From Deltaproteobacteria bacterium (GTDB lineage: Bacteria > Desulfobacterota > Deferrimicrobia > Deferrimicrobiales > Deferrimicrobiaceae), in contig JACRMU010000044.1 in the NCBI GenBank assembly GCA_016219515.1, positions 1-50,575 of the forward strand: a stretch of DNA of 50,575 bases, read 5' to 3'. The notes beneath the pieces were generated by a model. That model saw only the letters and a program-made list of their open reading frames with translations. It was not told the DNA's origin and ran no database searches. A program made the position numbers and the translations under genes. Numbering within the stretch: the stretch's first letter is position 1; each line of letters begins with the position of its first letter. Shown here one piece after another: positions 35,786 through 45,642 of the stretch.

Positions 35786-37483
35786 ATGTCCGTGATGGCT
35801 GCCAAAATAGGGGAAATGCTCCTCCGGGGGAACATCATCACCCCGGAACACCTCAGGAGCGCCCTCGAAACCCAGAAGAAAACGAAGGAACGGATCGGAT
35901 CGATTCTCGTCAAGGCCGGTTACATCAAGGAGGAGGATCTCCTCTCCTTCCTCGGCCGCCAGTTCAACGTCCCGGTGGTCGACCTGTCGAAATACGAGAT
36001 CAATGCCGAAGTGGTCCGCCTCCTGCCCGAGGACCTGGTCCAGAAGCATATGGCGCTCCCCATCAACCGGGTGGGGGCGAAGCTGATCGTGGCCGTGGCC
36101 GACCCCTCCAACATGGCGATCATCGACGCCATCGGGTTCAAGACCGGCTACGCCGTGGAGCTGGTGCTGGCGTCCGAGAAGGACATCACCTCGGCGATCA
36201 ACCGGTTTTTCGACCAGTCGATGGAGTTCAAGGACATCATCTCGGAGCTGGACGAGGACCTGGAGGTCGTGCGGGAGGAGGACCTCGAAGCGGTCGATCA
36301 GGATAGCCGCGTCGACGACGCTCCCGTCGTCAAGCTCGCCAACTTCGTGCTGACCGACGCAATCAAGCGGCGCGCCTCGGACATCCACATCGAGCCGTAC
36401 GAAAAGGAGTTCCGCATCCGCTACCGGGTGGACGGGGTGCTCTACGAGGTGATGCGCCCTCCCATCAAGCTGCGAAACGCGCTGGTCTCCCGCCTCAAGA
36501 TCATGTCGAGCCTGGATATCGCGGAGCGGCGGCTCCCGCAGGACGGACGGATCAAGCTCAAGGTGGGGAAGGGGAGGGAGATGGATTTCCGCGTCTCCGT
36601 GCTGCCGACCATCTACGGGGAAAAGACCGTCCTCCGCCTTCTGGACAAATCCAGCCTCCAGCTCGACATGACGAAGCTGGGCTTCGAGCCCGAGCCGCTC
36701 AAGGACTTCCAGGAAGCCATCCATCGCCCGTACGGGATGATCCTCGTCACCGGCCCCACGGGCTCGGGGAAGACGACGACCCTCTACTCGGCGCTGGCGG
36801 ACCTGAACAAGACCACCGACAACATCTCCACCTGCGAGGACCCGGTGGAGTACAACTTCGCGGGGATCAACCAGGTGCAGATCAAGGAGGAGATCGGCCT
36901 CACGTTCGCCGCGGCCCTTCGCTCCTTCCTGCGGCAGGACCCCGACATCATCATGGTGGGCGAGGTCCGCGACTACGAGACGGCGGAAATCGCCGTGAAG
37001 GCGGCCCTCACGGGACACCTGGTCCTGTCCACGCTGCACACGAACGACGCCCCCAGCACCATCACGCGGCTGCTCAACATGGGGATCGAGCCGTTCCTCG
37101 TGTCCTCTTCGCTCAACCTCATCCTGGCGCAGCGGCTGGCCCGCCGGGTGTGCGGGAACTGCAAGGAGGAAGTGAAGATCCTTCCGAAGGCGCTGCTGGA
37201 CGCGGGGATGAAGCCGGAGCGGATCAAGCACGCGCACCCGTCCAAGGGAAAGGGATGCGACGAATGCAACGGGACGGGGTTCCGCGGGCGGGTCGCCCTT
37301 TATGAGACGATGCCGGTCAAGGAAGAGCTGAAGGACCTGATTCTGCGGGGAGGCTCGGCGATCGAGGTCAAGCGGGAAGCGATCCGCCTCGGCATGAAGA
37401 CGCTCCGGCAGTCGGGGCTTTCGAAGGTCGAGGAGGGGGTCACCACGCTGGAGGAAGTGCTGCGGGTGACCGCCACCGATTAA
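35786..37483 (+). CDS. pilB: Type IV pilus assembly ATPase
   Basis: GMILVTGPTGSGKTTTLYSAL, STCEDPVEYNFAGINQVQIKEEIGLTFAAALRSFLRQDPDIIMVGEVRD. Confidence 0.95.
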   Translation: MSVMAAKIGEMLLRGNIITPEHLRSALETQKKTKERIGSILVKAGYIKEEDLLSFLGRQFNVPVVDLSKYEINAEVVRLLPEDLVQKHMALPINRVGAKLIVAVADPSNMAIIDAIGFKTGYAVELVLASEKDITSAINRFFDQSMEFKDIISELDEDLEVVREEDLEAVDQDSRVDDAPVVKLANFVLTDAIKRRASDIHIEPYEKEFRIRYRVDGVLYEVMRPPIKLRNALVSRLKIMSSLDIAERRLPQDGRIKLKVGKGREMDFRVSVLPTIYGEKTVLRLLDKSSLQLDMTKLGFEPEPLKDFQEAIHRPYGMILVTGPTGSGKTTTLYSALADLNKTTDNISTCEDPVEYNFAGINQVQIKEEIGLTFAAALRSFLRQDPDIIMVGEVRDYETAEIAVKAALTGHLVLSTLHTNDAPSTITRLLNMGIEPFLVSSSLNLILAQRLARRVCGNCKEEVKILPKALLDAGMKPERIKHAHPSKGKGCDECNGTGFRGRVALYETMPVKEELKDLILRGGSAIEVKREAIRLGMKTLRQSGLSKVEEGVTTLEEVLRVTATD

Positions 37484-37507
37484 GCGGGAACCGGGGAGAA
37501 GACGGCC

Positions 37508-38608
37508 ATGGTATCCATGCACGAAATGCTGAGCGTCATGTGCGAAAAGGGGGCTTCCGACCTGCACATCACCACGGGGATCGCCCCCACGATCCGCGTG
37601 GACGGACGGCTGATGCCGCTGCCGTCCGAGCCGCTGACCCCGCCGGACACCAAGCGGCTGTGCTACAGCATCCTGACCGAGGCCCAGAAACAACGGTTCG
37701 AGGAGGAGAAGGAGCTCGACCTTTCCTTCGGCGTGAAGGGGATGAGCCGCTTCCGGGCCAACATCTACCTGCAGCGGGGGGCCGTGGCCGGGGCGTTCCG
37801 GACGATCCCGTTCCGTGTCCGCACGTTCGACGAGCTGGGGCTGCCGACGACGCTGAAGGAGCTGTGCAAGAAGCCGAGGGGGCTGGTGCTGGTGACCGGG
37901 CCGACCGGCTCGGGGAAGTCGACGACCCTGGCCGCGATGCTCGACAAGATCAACTCGGAGCGGCACGAGCACATCGTGACGATCGAGGACCCGATCGAGT
38001 ACCTGCACCCCCACAAGAAGTGCCTGGTGAACCAGCGGGAAGTGAACGCGGACACCCAGACCTTCAAGAAGGCCCTCAAGCACATCCTCCGCCAGGACCC
38101 GGACGTCGTGCTCATCGGCGAGATGCGGGACCTGGAGACGATCGAGGCGGCGCTGACCGTCGCCGAGACCGGGCACCTGGTCTTCGCCACCCTCCACACG
38201 AATTCCTGCGTCCAGACGATCAACCGGATCCTGGACGTTTTTCCCCCGTACCAGCAGCCGCAGGTGAGGGCGCAGCTGTCGTTCGTCCTCGAGGGGGTCG
38301 TCTCGCAGATCCTCATTCCCAAGGCGTCCGGGACCGGAAGGGCGCTCTGCCTTGAGATCATGGTCCCCAACCCGGCCATCCGGAACCTGATCCGGGAAGA
38401 GAAGATCCATCAGATCTACTCCCAGATGCAGGTGGGGCAGGCGAAGTTCGGGATGCAGACGATGAACCAGGCGCTGCTCGCTTCCTATCTGCGACGGGAC
38501 ATCACGCTGGAGGACGCCGTCGGAAGGAGCTCCGATCCCGACGAGTTCCGCAATCTCCTCACGGCGGCGCAAAGCGGGGGCCCGCAGGGCGCGGGTCGAA
38601 GGATGTAG
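37508..38608 (+). CDS. pilT: Type IV pilus retraction ATPase
   Basis: ASDLHITTGIAPTIRVDG, GLVLVTGPTGSGKSTTLAAMLDKIN, LIGEMRDLETIEAALTVAETGHLVFATLHTNS. Confidence 0.96.
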   Translation: MVSMHEMLSVMCEKGASDLHITTGIAPTIRVDGRLMPLPSEPLTPPDTKRLCYSILTEAQKQRFEEEKELDLSFGVKGMSRFRANIYLQRGAVAGAFRTIPFRVRTFDELGLPTTLKELCKKPRGLVLVTGPTGSGKSTTLAAMLDKINSERHEHIVTIEDPIEYLHPHKKCLVNQREVNADTQTFKKALKHILRQDPDVVLIGEMRDLETIEAALTVAETGHLVFATLHTNSCVQTINRILDVFPPYQQPQVRAQLSFVLEGVVSQILIPKASGTGRALCLEIMVPNPAIRNLIREEKIHQIYSQMQVGQAKFGMQTMNQALLASYLRRDITLEDAVGRSSDPDEFRNLLTAAQSGGPQGAGRRM

Positions 38609-38636
38609 GACGCAGGGAAGATCCACGGAGGATACG

Positions 38637-39794
38637 ATGCCGAAATTCGTCTGGGAAGGGAAGACCAAGGCAGGGAGGACCCTCACGGGGGAGCTGGAGG
38701 CGCCCAACGAGGCGTTCGTCCTCGCCCAGCTTCGCAGGCAGCAGGTCGTTCCCGTAAAGGTGAAGCCCAAGGCCGCGGACCTGCGCATCCGGATGCCGTG
38801 GTTCGGCGGGAAGGTGTCCCAGAGGGAGCTTGCGATCTTCACCCGCCAGTTCGCCACGATGATCGACGCGGGGCTTCCCCTGGTCCAGTGCCTGGACATC
38901 CTGGGGATGCAGCAGGAGAACCAGACGTTCAAGAAGATCATCCTGAAGGTGAAGGAGGACGTGGAGAGCGGGTCCACCTTCGCCGACGCCCTGGCGAAGC
39001 ACCCGAAGACCTTCGACGAGCTGTTCGTCAACCTAGTCCAGGCGGGCGAGGTCGGCGGGATCCTGGACACGATCCTCTCGCGGCTCGCGGCCCACATCGA
39101 AAAAGCGTTGCGGCTCGCCAAGAAGATCAAGGGGGCGATGGTGTACCCATCCACCATCGTCGCCAAGATGTTCGATGACTTCGGGCAGGCGCTGCCCGCC
39201 CCCACGCAGGCCGTCCTGGCGATGAGCGCCTTCACCCGGAAATACTTTTTGCTGGGGATCGTCTTCGTCGCGTTGGCGGTCGTCGCCATGCGCTGGTATC
39301 GAAACACGGAGAACGGACATCGGAACATCGACCGCATCTACCTGAAGCTGCCGATCGTCGGGCCGCTCCTCCAGAAAATCGCCGTGGCCCGGTTCGCCCG
39401 CACGCTGGGCACCATGGTGAGCAGCGGCGTCCCGATCCTGGAGAGCATGGACATCGTCGCGAAATCCGCGGGGAACCGGATCATCGAGGAGGCCATTCTC
39501 AAGGCCCGCATGAGCATCAGCGAAGGGAAGACGATCGCCGATCCCCTCTCCGAGAGCAAGGTGTTCCCCGCGATGGTGACCCAGATGGTGGCCGTGGGGG
39601 AGGCCACCGGGGCGCTGGACACGATGCTCAACAAGATCGCCGAGTTCTACGACGAGGAAGTCGACATGGCCGTGGAGGCGCTGACCTCCCTCCTCGAACC
39701 GCTCCTGATGGTCTTCCTGGGAGTCATCATCGGCGGGCTCGTCGTCGCGATGTACCTGCCGATCTTCAAACTGGCAGGCGTCGTCGGCGGGTAA
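38637..39794 (+). CDS. pilC: Type IV pilus inner-membrane platform protein, apparently lacking the first TM segment
   Basis: FTRQFATMIDAGLPLVQCLDIL, VYPSTIV|AKMFDDFGQALPAPTQ, GVPILESMDIVAKSAGN, EPLLMVFLGVIIGGLVVAMYLPIF. Confidence 0.93.
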   Translation: MPKFVWEGKTKAGRTLTGELEAPNEAFVLAQLRRQQVVPVKVKPKAADLRIRMPWFGGKVSQRELAIFTRQFATMIDAGLPLVQCLDILGMQQENQTFKKIILKVKEDVESGSTFADALAKHPKTFDELFVNLVQAGEVGGILDTILSRLAAHIEKALRLAKKIKGAMVYPSTIVAKMFDDFGQALPAPTQAVLAMSAFTRKYFLLGIVFVALAVVAMRWYRNTENGHRNIDRIYLKLPIVGPLLQKIAVARFARTLGTMVSSGVPILESMDIVAKSAGNRIIEEAILKARMSISEGKTIADPLSESKVFPAMVTQMVAVGEATGALDTMLNKIAEFYDEEVDMAVEALTSLLEPLLMVFLGVIIGGLVVAMYLPIFKLAGVVGG

Positions 39795-39797
39795 GGG

Positions 39798-41462
39798 GTG
39801 TCGACGAGCCGGCGGGAGGGAGCCGCGGGGGGGCGCAACCTCCTGCTGGTGCGCACCGGCATCACCTTCGCCCTCCTGGCGTCGGTGGTATCGGTCCATT
39901 TCCAGGAGCCCGAGCTTATCCTCGCGGGCGGGTTCAAGTACCTCTACGCCGCCGTGGTCCTCTCCTACGGGTGGCTCCTCCTCCGTTTCGCGCTTTGGGG
40001 CAGCGCCGATCCGTCGACGCCGGTTTCCGTGGTGCAGGCGGCGGTGGACGTGGCGTTCGTATCCGTCATCGTCTTCGCCACCGGCCTGTACGACAGCGTC
40101 TTCGCCTTCATGTACATCGTCGTCATCCTCCTGGGAAGCTTCGAACTCTTCCTGCGGGGGGCGATGATCTGGGCCGTCCTCTCCGCCGTCTCCTACGTGT
40201 CGATGCTGTATCTCCAGAAGCAGGGGATCCTGTTGCCTCCCGGCGTCGAGACCGTGCACCTTGCCTGGTCCCAGTTCCTTCGCTCCTCCCTGACGAATTC
40301 CATCGGGTTCCTGCTGACCGGGCTTCTCTCCGGCCTGCTGGGAGAGGACATCCGTCGGACGCGCCAGCGCGTCCTGGCCCGCGAGGACGACCTGCAGAAG
40401 CTGGAATCGTTCCACAAGCACGTGATCGACAACATCCCCTCGGGGATCCTGACGTCCGACACCCGGGGGCGGGTGAACCTCATGAACGACATGGCGTGCG
40501 GCATCCTGGGCGTCCATCGGGGGGAGGTGACCGGCAAGCGCGTCGAGGAGGTCCTTGCGGGGCTGGAGCTTTCGGATCCCCGGGGGGAGTCGCGCCTTCC
40601 GCGTCCGGAGATCTCCTTCCGCCGCTCGGACGGATCGGAGATCTTCCTGGGGTTTTCCTCTTCCCCGCTGAAGGATGCGGAAGGGGGGGTGATCGGCCGG
40701 GTCGTGATCTTCCAGGACCTGACGCCGGTGAAGCAGATGGAGGAGCGCATTCGCATCTCCGACCGGCTGGCGGGAGTGGGGGAGCTGGCAGCGGGTCTCG
40801 CCCATGAGATCCGGAACCCCCTCGCCTCCATCGCCGGCTCCTCGCAACTGCTCCGGGAGTCGCCCGAGCTGACCGACGACGCCCGGACGCTGCTGGACAT
40901 CATCGAGCGGGAAAGCATGCGGTTGAACGGCCTCATCTCCGATTTTCTCGCGTATACCGGCCCGTCCCTGCGCAATATCGGGGCCGTGAACATGGCGGAC
41001 GTGATCGGCGACGTCACGGAAGCCATCCGGGCGGGCGAGGCGCGGGAAAAGGGGGTGACCGTGGAGAATCTCGTCCTGCGGAACCTTGTCGTCGACGGCG
41101 ACGCCGAGCAGTTGAAGCAGGTCCTCTGGAACCTGGTGCGGAACGCCGTGCAGGCCACGCCCGCCGCCGGGCACGTGCGGATCGACCTGTTCTCGCAGGT
41201 ACGGCACGGGGAACGGTATGCCGTGACGACGGTGAGCGACACCGGCAAGGGGATCGATCCCGCCAACACCGCCAGGATCTTCAATCCCTTCTTCACCACC
41301 AAGGAAGGGGGGACGGGGCTGGGGCTCGCCATTTCCCAGAGGATCGTCCAGATTCACCGGGGGTTCGTCGAGGTGCGCTCCCAGCCGGGGCACGGGAGCA
41401 TCTTCTCCGTGTTTCTTCCCGAGAGGAGGAGGGATGAAAACGGCGGCGGCCCCTCTTCCTGA
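39798..41462 (+). CDS. pilS: PilS-like membrane sensor histidine kinase (TM + PAS + HisKA/HATPase)
   Basis: Multiple TM helices; LAAGLAHEIRNPLASIAGSSQLL; LWNLVRNAVQATP; GGTGLGLAIS. Confidence 0.85.
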   Translation: MSTSRREGAAGGRNLLLVRTGITFALLASVVSVHFQEPELILAGGFKYLYAAVVLSYGWLLLRFALWGSADPSTPVSVVQAAVDVAFVSVIVFATGLYDSVFAFMYIVVILLGSFELFLRGAMIWAVLSAVSYVSMLYLQKQGILLPPGVETVHLAWSQFLRSSLTNSIGFLLTGLLSGLLGEDIRRTRQRVLAREDDLQKLESFHKHVIDNIPSGILTSDTRGRVNLMNDMACGILGVHRGEVTGKRVEEVLAGLELSDPRGESRLPRPEISFRRSDGSEIFLGFSSSPLKDAEGGVIGRVVIFQDLTPVKQMEERIRISDRLAGVGELAAGLAHEIRNPLASIAGSSQLLRESPELTDDARTLLDIIERESMRLNGLISDFLAYTGPSLRNIGAVNMADVIGDVTEAIRAGEAREKGVTVENLVLRNLVVDGDAEQLKQVLWNLVRNAVQATPAAGHVRIDLFSQVRHGERYAVTTVSDTGKGIDPANTARIFNPFFTTKEGGTGLGLAISQRIVQIHRGFVEVRSQPGHGSIFSVFLPERRRDENGGGPSS

Positions 41463-42786
41463 AAACGGGGTCACCGTCGTTGGGGCCGGCCTGGCGGGTT
41501 CGGAAGCTGCGCTTGTCCTATCCGCTGCGGGGGTCCCCGTCGAGATCGTGGAGATGCGGCCGGCGGTTTCGTCCCCGGCCCATCGGACGGCTTGGTTCGC
41601 GGAGTTGGTGTGCAGCAATTCCCTCGGCTCCGAGGAGCCGTCGTCCGGCAAGGGACTCCTTAAGGCCGAGCTGAGGGAGCTCGGATCGAACCTGATGTCC
41701 CTGGCCCGGCGCGCCCGGGTCCCCGCGGGGAAAGCACTGGCGGTGGACCGGGAGATCTTCGGCCGCATGGTGACCGAGGCGGTCCGTTCCCGGCCGGACA
41801 TCCGTGTGAGGGAGGCCGAAGCGCGGTCGATCCCCGATGCCCCTCTGGTCATCCTCGCGTGCGGCCCCCTGCCTTCCGACGCCCTCTCGGCCTCGATCGG
41901 GTCCTTCCTGGGCGACGCGGGATACTATTTCTACGACGCCATCTCGCCGATCGTGGACGCTTCCACCATCGACCTGCAGGCCGCCTTCACGGCCGACCGC
42001 TACGGCGCGGGAGAAGGCGATTACCTGAATCTCCCGATGACGCGCGGGCAGTACGAAGACTTCCTGTCCGCGCTGCTTTCGGCCCGCACGGTCCCCGCCA
42101 GGGAATTCGAGGAAGAGCGGTACTTCGAATCCTGCATGCCCCTGGAGACGATGGCGCGCCGGGGGCCGGAGACGCTCCTGTACGGGCCGTTGCGCCCGGT
42201 GGGGCTGCGGGATCCCCGCACGGGGAAGACGCCGCATGCCGTGGTGCAGCTCCGGAAGGAAAACGCCGCGGGGACGATGCTCAACCTCGTGGGGTTCCAG
42301 ACGAAGCTGGCGCATCCGGAGCAGGAGCGGGTGTTCTCCCTGATCCCCGGCCTCTCCCGTGCGAAGTACCTTCGGCATGGGTCCGTGCACCGGAACGCCT
42401 TTCTCGATGCGCCGCGCCACCTCCATCCGTGGCTGGAGTGCCGCAAGCGGCCGGGGCTGTTCTTCGCGGGGCAGGTCGCCGGCGTGGAAGGGTACGTCGA
42501 ATCGATCGCCGCGGGGTTCGTCGCGGCCGTTTCGGCCGCGGCCAGGGCGCAAGGGCGCGAGCCCGCCGCCTTCCCGGAAGCATCGATGACCGGCGCGCTT
42601 CTCCGGCACATCGCCGCGCCCCGCAAGGGAGAGTTCCAGCCGATGAACGCCAACTTCGGCCTCCTCCCGGAGCCTCCTTCCGGCAAGAAACGGGAGCGGA
42701 AGGCGAAACAGGCCGCCGCGGCGCTCTCCGCGATCGCGGAATTCCGCAAAAGCTTCTTCAAATTTAACCCCTTGTGTGTTACATAA
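41434..42786 (+). CDS. trmFO: Methylenetetrahydrofolate-tRNA-(uracil-5-)-methyltransferase
   Basis: VTVVGAGLAGSEAALVLSAAGVPVEIVEMRP, ELVCSNSLGSE, FYDAISPIVDASTID. Confidence 0.95.
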   Translation: MKTAAAPLPENGVTVVGAGLAGSEAALVLSAAGVPVEIVEMRPAVSSPAHRTAWFAELVCSNSLGSEEPSSGKGLLKAELRELGSNLMSLARRARVPAGKALAVDREIFGRMVTEAVRSRPDIRVREAEARSIPDAPLVILACGPLPSDALSASIGSFLGDAGYYFYDAISPIVDASTIDLQAAFTADRYGAGEGDYLNLPMTRGQYEDFLSALLSARTVPAREFEEERYFESCMPLETMARRGPETLLYGPLRPVGLRDPRTGKTPHAVVQLRKENAAGTMLNLVGFQTKLAHPEQERVFSLIPGLSRAKYLRHGSVHRNAFLDAPRHLHPWLECRKRPGLFFAGQVAGVEGYVESIAAGFVAAVSAAARAQGREPAAFPEASMTGALLRHIAAPRKGEFQPMNANFGLLPEPPSGKKRERKAKQAAAALSAIAEFRKSFFKFNPLCVT

Positions 42787-42823
42787 GTCTTTTCCTTTTT
42801 TGCGAAAGGGACGGCGGAAGGGG

Positions 42824-43701
42824 ATGGGATCGGCGATTCGCCAGTTCTCGCAGTATCTCCTCTCGGAGAGGAACGCTTCGAGGGAGACGGTGCGTGCATA
42901 TCTCCGCGAGATTTCCGAATTCCGATCCTTCCTCATGGCGACGGAGGGGAAGGATCCCGAAAAGGGGAAGGGCGGCTGGAAGTCGGTCACCGCGGCGGAC
43001 CTGCGCAGGTTCCTCTCCGCCCGTTTCCCGGGCCGGAAATCTTCCACCATGGCGAGGAAGATTTCGGCCATCCGCTCGTTCTTCTCGTTCCTGATGGGCC
43101 AGGGGGAGATCCCGGGGAACCCCGCCGCTTCCATCGCGGCTCCCCGCAGGGAGATGCGGCTTCCCGAGTTTCTCCCCGTGGACGAGATGATGGACCTGCT
43201 GCGTTCCCTGCCGGAGGGCGGCGAGCGGGAAGCGCGCGACGCGGCGATCCTGGAACTGCTCTACTCCTCCGGCCTTCGCGTGGGGGAGCTGGTCTCCCTT
43301 CGGAGGGAGGACGTGAACCTCGACGAGGGGACGGTCCGCGTGTCGGGAAAGGGACGGAAGGTCCGTGTGGTCCCGGTCGGCGAGAAGGCCGTCGGGGCGT
43401 TGAAGGAATATTTGACGGCGCGGCGGCGCCGGGAGGCGCCGCAGCGGGACGCGCTTTTCCTGAATCTGCGCGGAGGACCCCTGACGGCGCGCAGCGTGGC
43501 GCGGATCCTCGATGGGGCGCTCCGCCGGGCGACGGTCGGAAGACACCTGTCGCCGCACGGCCTGAGACACGGTCCATCCAGGAGATGCTGGGGCACGCGT
43601 CGTTATCCACGACGCAGCGATACGCACGGGTCAACGTGAGCCACCTGTTGCGCGCCTACGAAGGGGCCCACCCCCTTTCCCGCGCGGGGAGGAAGCCGTG
43701 A
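42824..43701 (+). pseudogene. xerC: Tyrosine recombinase, frameshifted by an apparent 40-nt deletion at 43570/43571
   Basis: AAILELLYSSGLRVGELVSLRREDVNL...HLSPHGLRH, then [25 protein letters not shown] only in another frame. Confidence 0.92.
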
Positions 43702-44240
43702 ACGGAATGCGGGGAACGACGATCGTGGCGGTTGCCCGGGGCGGACGCGTGGCGATGGCGGGGGACGGGCAGGTGACGATGGGAACCACCATCCTCAAGC
43801 AGACGGCCCGCAAGATCCGCCGGCTGTACGAGGACCGGGTGCTGGCGGGGTTCGCGGGGGGCACCGCGGACGCCATCACGCTGTTCGAGAAGTTCGAGGG
43901 GAAGCTTTCGGAGTACCGGGGGAACCTGCGCAGGTCGGCGGTGGAGCTGGCGAAGGAGTGGAGAACCGACCGGGTGCTTCGGCGGCTGGATGCGGTCATG
44001 GTCGTGACCGACGGACGGGACCTGATGCTGCTCTCCGGGAGCGGAGACGTGGTGGAGCCGGACGACGGGGCGATCGGGATCGGCTCCGGCGGCCCGTTCG
44101 CCCTGGCCGCGGCCCGCGCGATGCTCCTGCACACCGAGCTGTCGGCCCTGGAGATCGCGCGCGAGGCGCTCCGCATCGCTTCCGGGATTTGCATCTACAC
44201 CAACGAGAACGTGTCCGCGGAGGAGATCTCGACGCCATGA
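43698..44240 (+). CDS. hslV: ATP-dependent protease peptidase subunit
   Basis: [44 protein letters not shown]. Confidence 0.96.
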   Translation: MNGMRGTTIVAVARGGRVAMAGDGQVTMGTTILKQTARKIRRLYEDRVLAGFAGGTADAITLFEKFEGKLSEYRGNLRRSAVELAKEWRTDRVLRRLDAVMVVTDGRDLMLLSGSGDVVEPDDGAIGIGSGGPFALAAARAMLLHTELSALEIAREALRIASGICIYTNENVSAEEISTP

Positions 44241-45622
44241 CGCCCGTGGCAAAGGAGCCGTGGGGCGGCCGCCCGCTGATCCCTAAGGAGATCGTGGCGG
44301 AGCTGTCCCGCCACATCGTCGGACAGGAGAAGGCCAAGCGGGCGGTGGCGATCGCGCTTCGGAACCGGTGGCGCAGGATGCAAGTCCCCGAAGAGCTTCG
44401 GGAGGAGATCGCCCCGAAGAACATCATCATGGTGGGGCCCACCGGCGTGGGGAAGACCGAGATCGCGAGACGGCTGGCGCGGCTGGCGCAGGCGCCCTTC
44501 CTCAAGGTAGAGGCGTCCAAGTTCACGGAAGTGGGGTACGTCGGCCGCGACGTGGAGTCCATCATCCGCGACCTGGCGGAGATCGCGGTCCACCTCGTCC
44601 GCACGGAGGAAATGGGAAGGGTGGCGGAGAAGGCCCGGGCGAGCGCCGAGGAGCGCCTCCTCGACATCCTGCTTCCTCCGCGCCCGGCGGTCCGTCCGGC
44701 GGGAAGCCCGCCCGCGGAAGCGGAAGCGAAGCCGGAGGAGTCGCGGGAGCGGCTGCGGGCGATGCTCAAGGAAGGGAAGCTGTCCGAGAGGACGGTGGAG
44801 GTCGAAGTGAGGGAAAGCGCCCTTCCCGCCATCGACCTCATCGGCATTTCGGGAGGGGGCGGCATGGAGGGGGTCGAGGGAAACCTCCAGGAGATGCTGG
44901 GGAACCTCTTTCCCAGGAAGGTGCGCAGGAAGAAGATGCGCGTGCCGGAGGCGCTTGTTTTCCTGGAAACCGAGGAGGCCGCCCGGATGGTGGACATGGA
45001 CCGGGTGAAGCAGATGGCGGTCGAGCGGACGGAGCAGGCGGGCATCGTCTTCGTCGACGAGATCGACAAGATCGCAGGGAGGGGGTCCGCGACGGGCCCC
45101 GACGTTTCCCGGCAGGGGGTGCAGCGGGACCTGCTCCCCATCGTGGAGGGCTCGAACGTGAACACGAAGTACGGGATGGTGCGGACCGACCACATCCTGT
45201 TCATCGCGGCGGGAGCGTTCCACACGGTGAAGCCGTCGGACCTGATCCCGGAGCTGCAGGGGCGGTTCCCGATCCGCGTGGAGCTCGAATCGCTGACGAA
45301 GGAGGATTTCGTGCGGATCCTCACGGAACCGCAAGGAGCGCTCACGCGGCAGTACGCCGAGCTTCTCGGGACCGAGGGGATCCGTTTGACGTTCGCTCCG
45401 GATGCGGTGGAGCGGATCGCGGAGATGGCCTGCGAGGTGAACGAGCGCACGGAGAACATCGGGGCGAGGCGGCTCTACACGATCATGGAAAAGCTCCTCG
45501 AAGACCTGCTGTTTTCGGCGCCGGAGATCGGGGAGCGGGAGATCGTCCTCCGGAAGGCGTACGTCGACGAGAAGCTCGCCGACATCGTCCGCGACGTCGA
45601 CCTGAGCCGGTACATCCTGTGA
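44237..45622 (+). CDS. hslU: ATP-dependent protease ATPase subunit
   Basis: [54 protein letters not shown]-terminal DLSRYIL. Confidence 0.96.
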   Translation: MTPVAKEPWGGRPLIPKEIVAELSRHIVGQEKAKRAVAIALRNRWRRMQVPEELREEIAPKNIIMVGPTGVGKTEIARRLARLAQAPFLKVEASKFTEVGYVGRDVESIIRDLAEIAVHLVRTEEMGRVAEKARASAEERLLDILLPPRPAVRPAGSPPAEAEAKPEESRERLRAMLKEGKLSERTVEVEVRESALPAIDLIGISGGGGMEGVEGNLQEMLGNLFPRKVRRKKMRVPEALVFLETEEAARMVDMDRVKQMAVERTEQAGIVFVDEIDKIAGRGSATGPDVSRQGVQRDLLPIVEGSNVNTKYGMVRTDHILFIAAGAFHTVKPSDLIPELQGRFPIRVELESLTKEDFVRILTEPQGALTRQYAELLGTEGIRLTFAPDAVERIAEMACEVNERTENIGARRLYTIMEKLLEDLLFSAPEIGEREIVLRKAYVDEKLADIVRDVDLSRYIL

Positions 45623-45642
45623 CGAGGGAAACGGGAGCGGGG

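Noticed and set aside
35768-39337. 1189-aa minus-strand ORF opposite pilB/pilT/pilC
   Set aside because: High-GC antisense open frame with low-complexity composition; plus-strand genes are unmistakable
39033-41852. 939-aa minus-strand ORF opposite pilC/pilS/trmFO
   Set aside because: Antisense artefact of GC-rich codon usage, no recognisable motif
43541-43701. Programmed frameshifting in xerC
   Set aside because: Conserved residues are physically absent between the two frames, so a ribosomal frameshift cannot restore the protein
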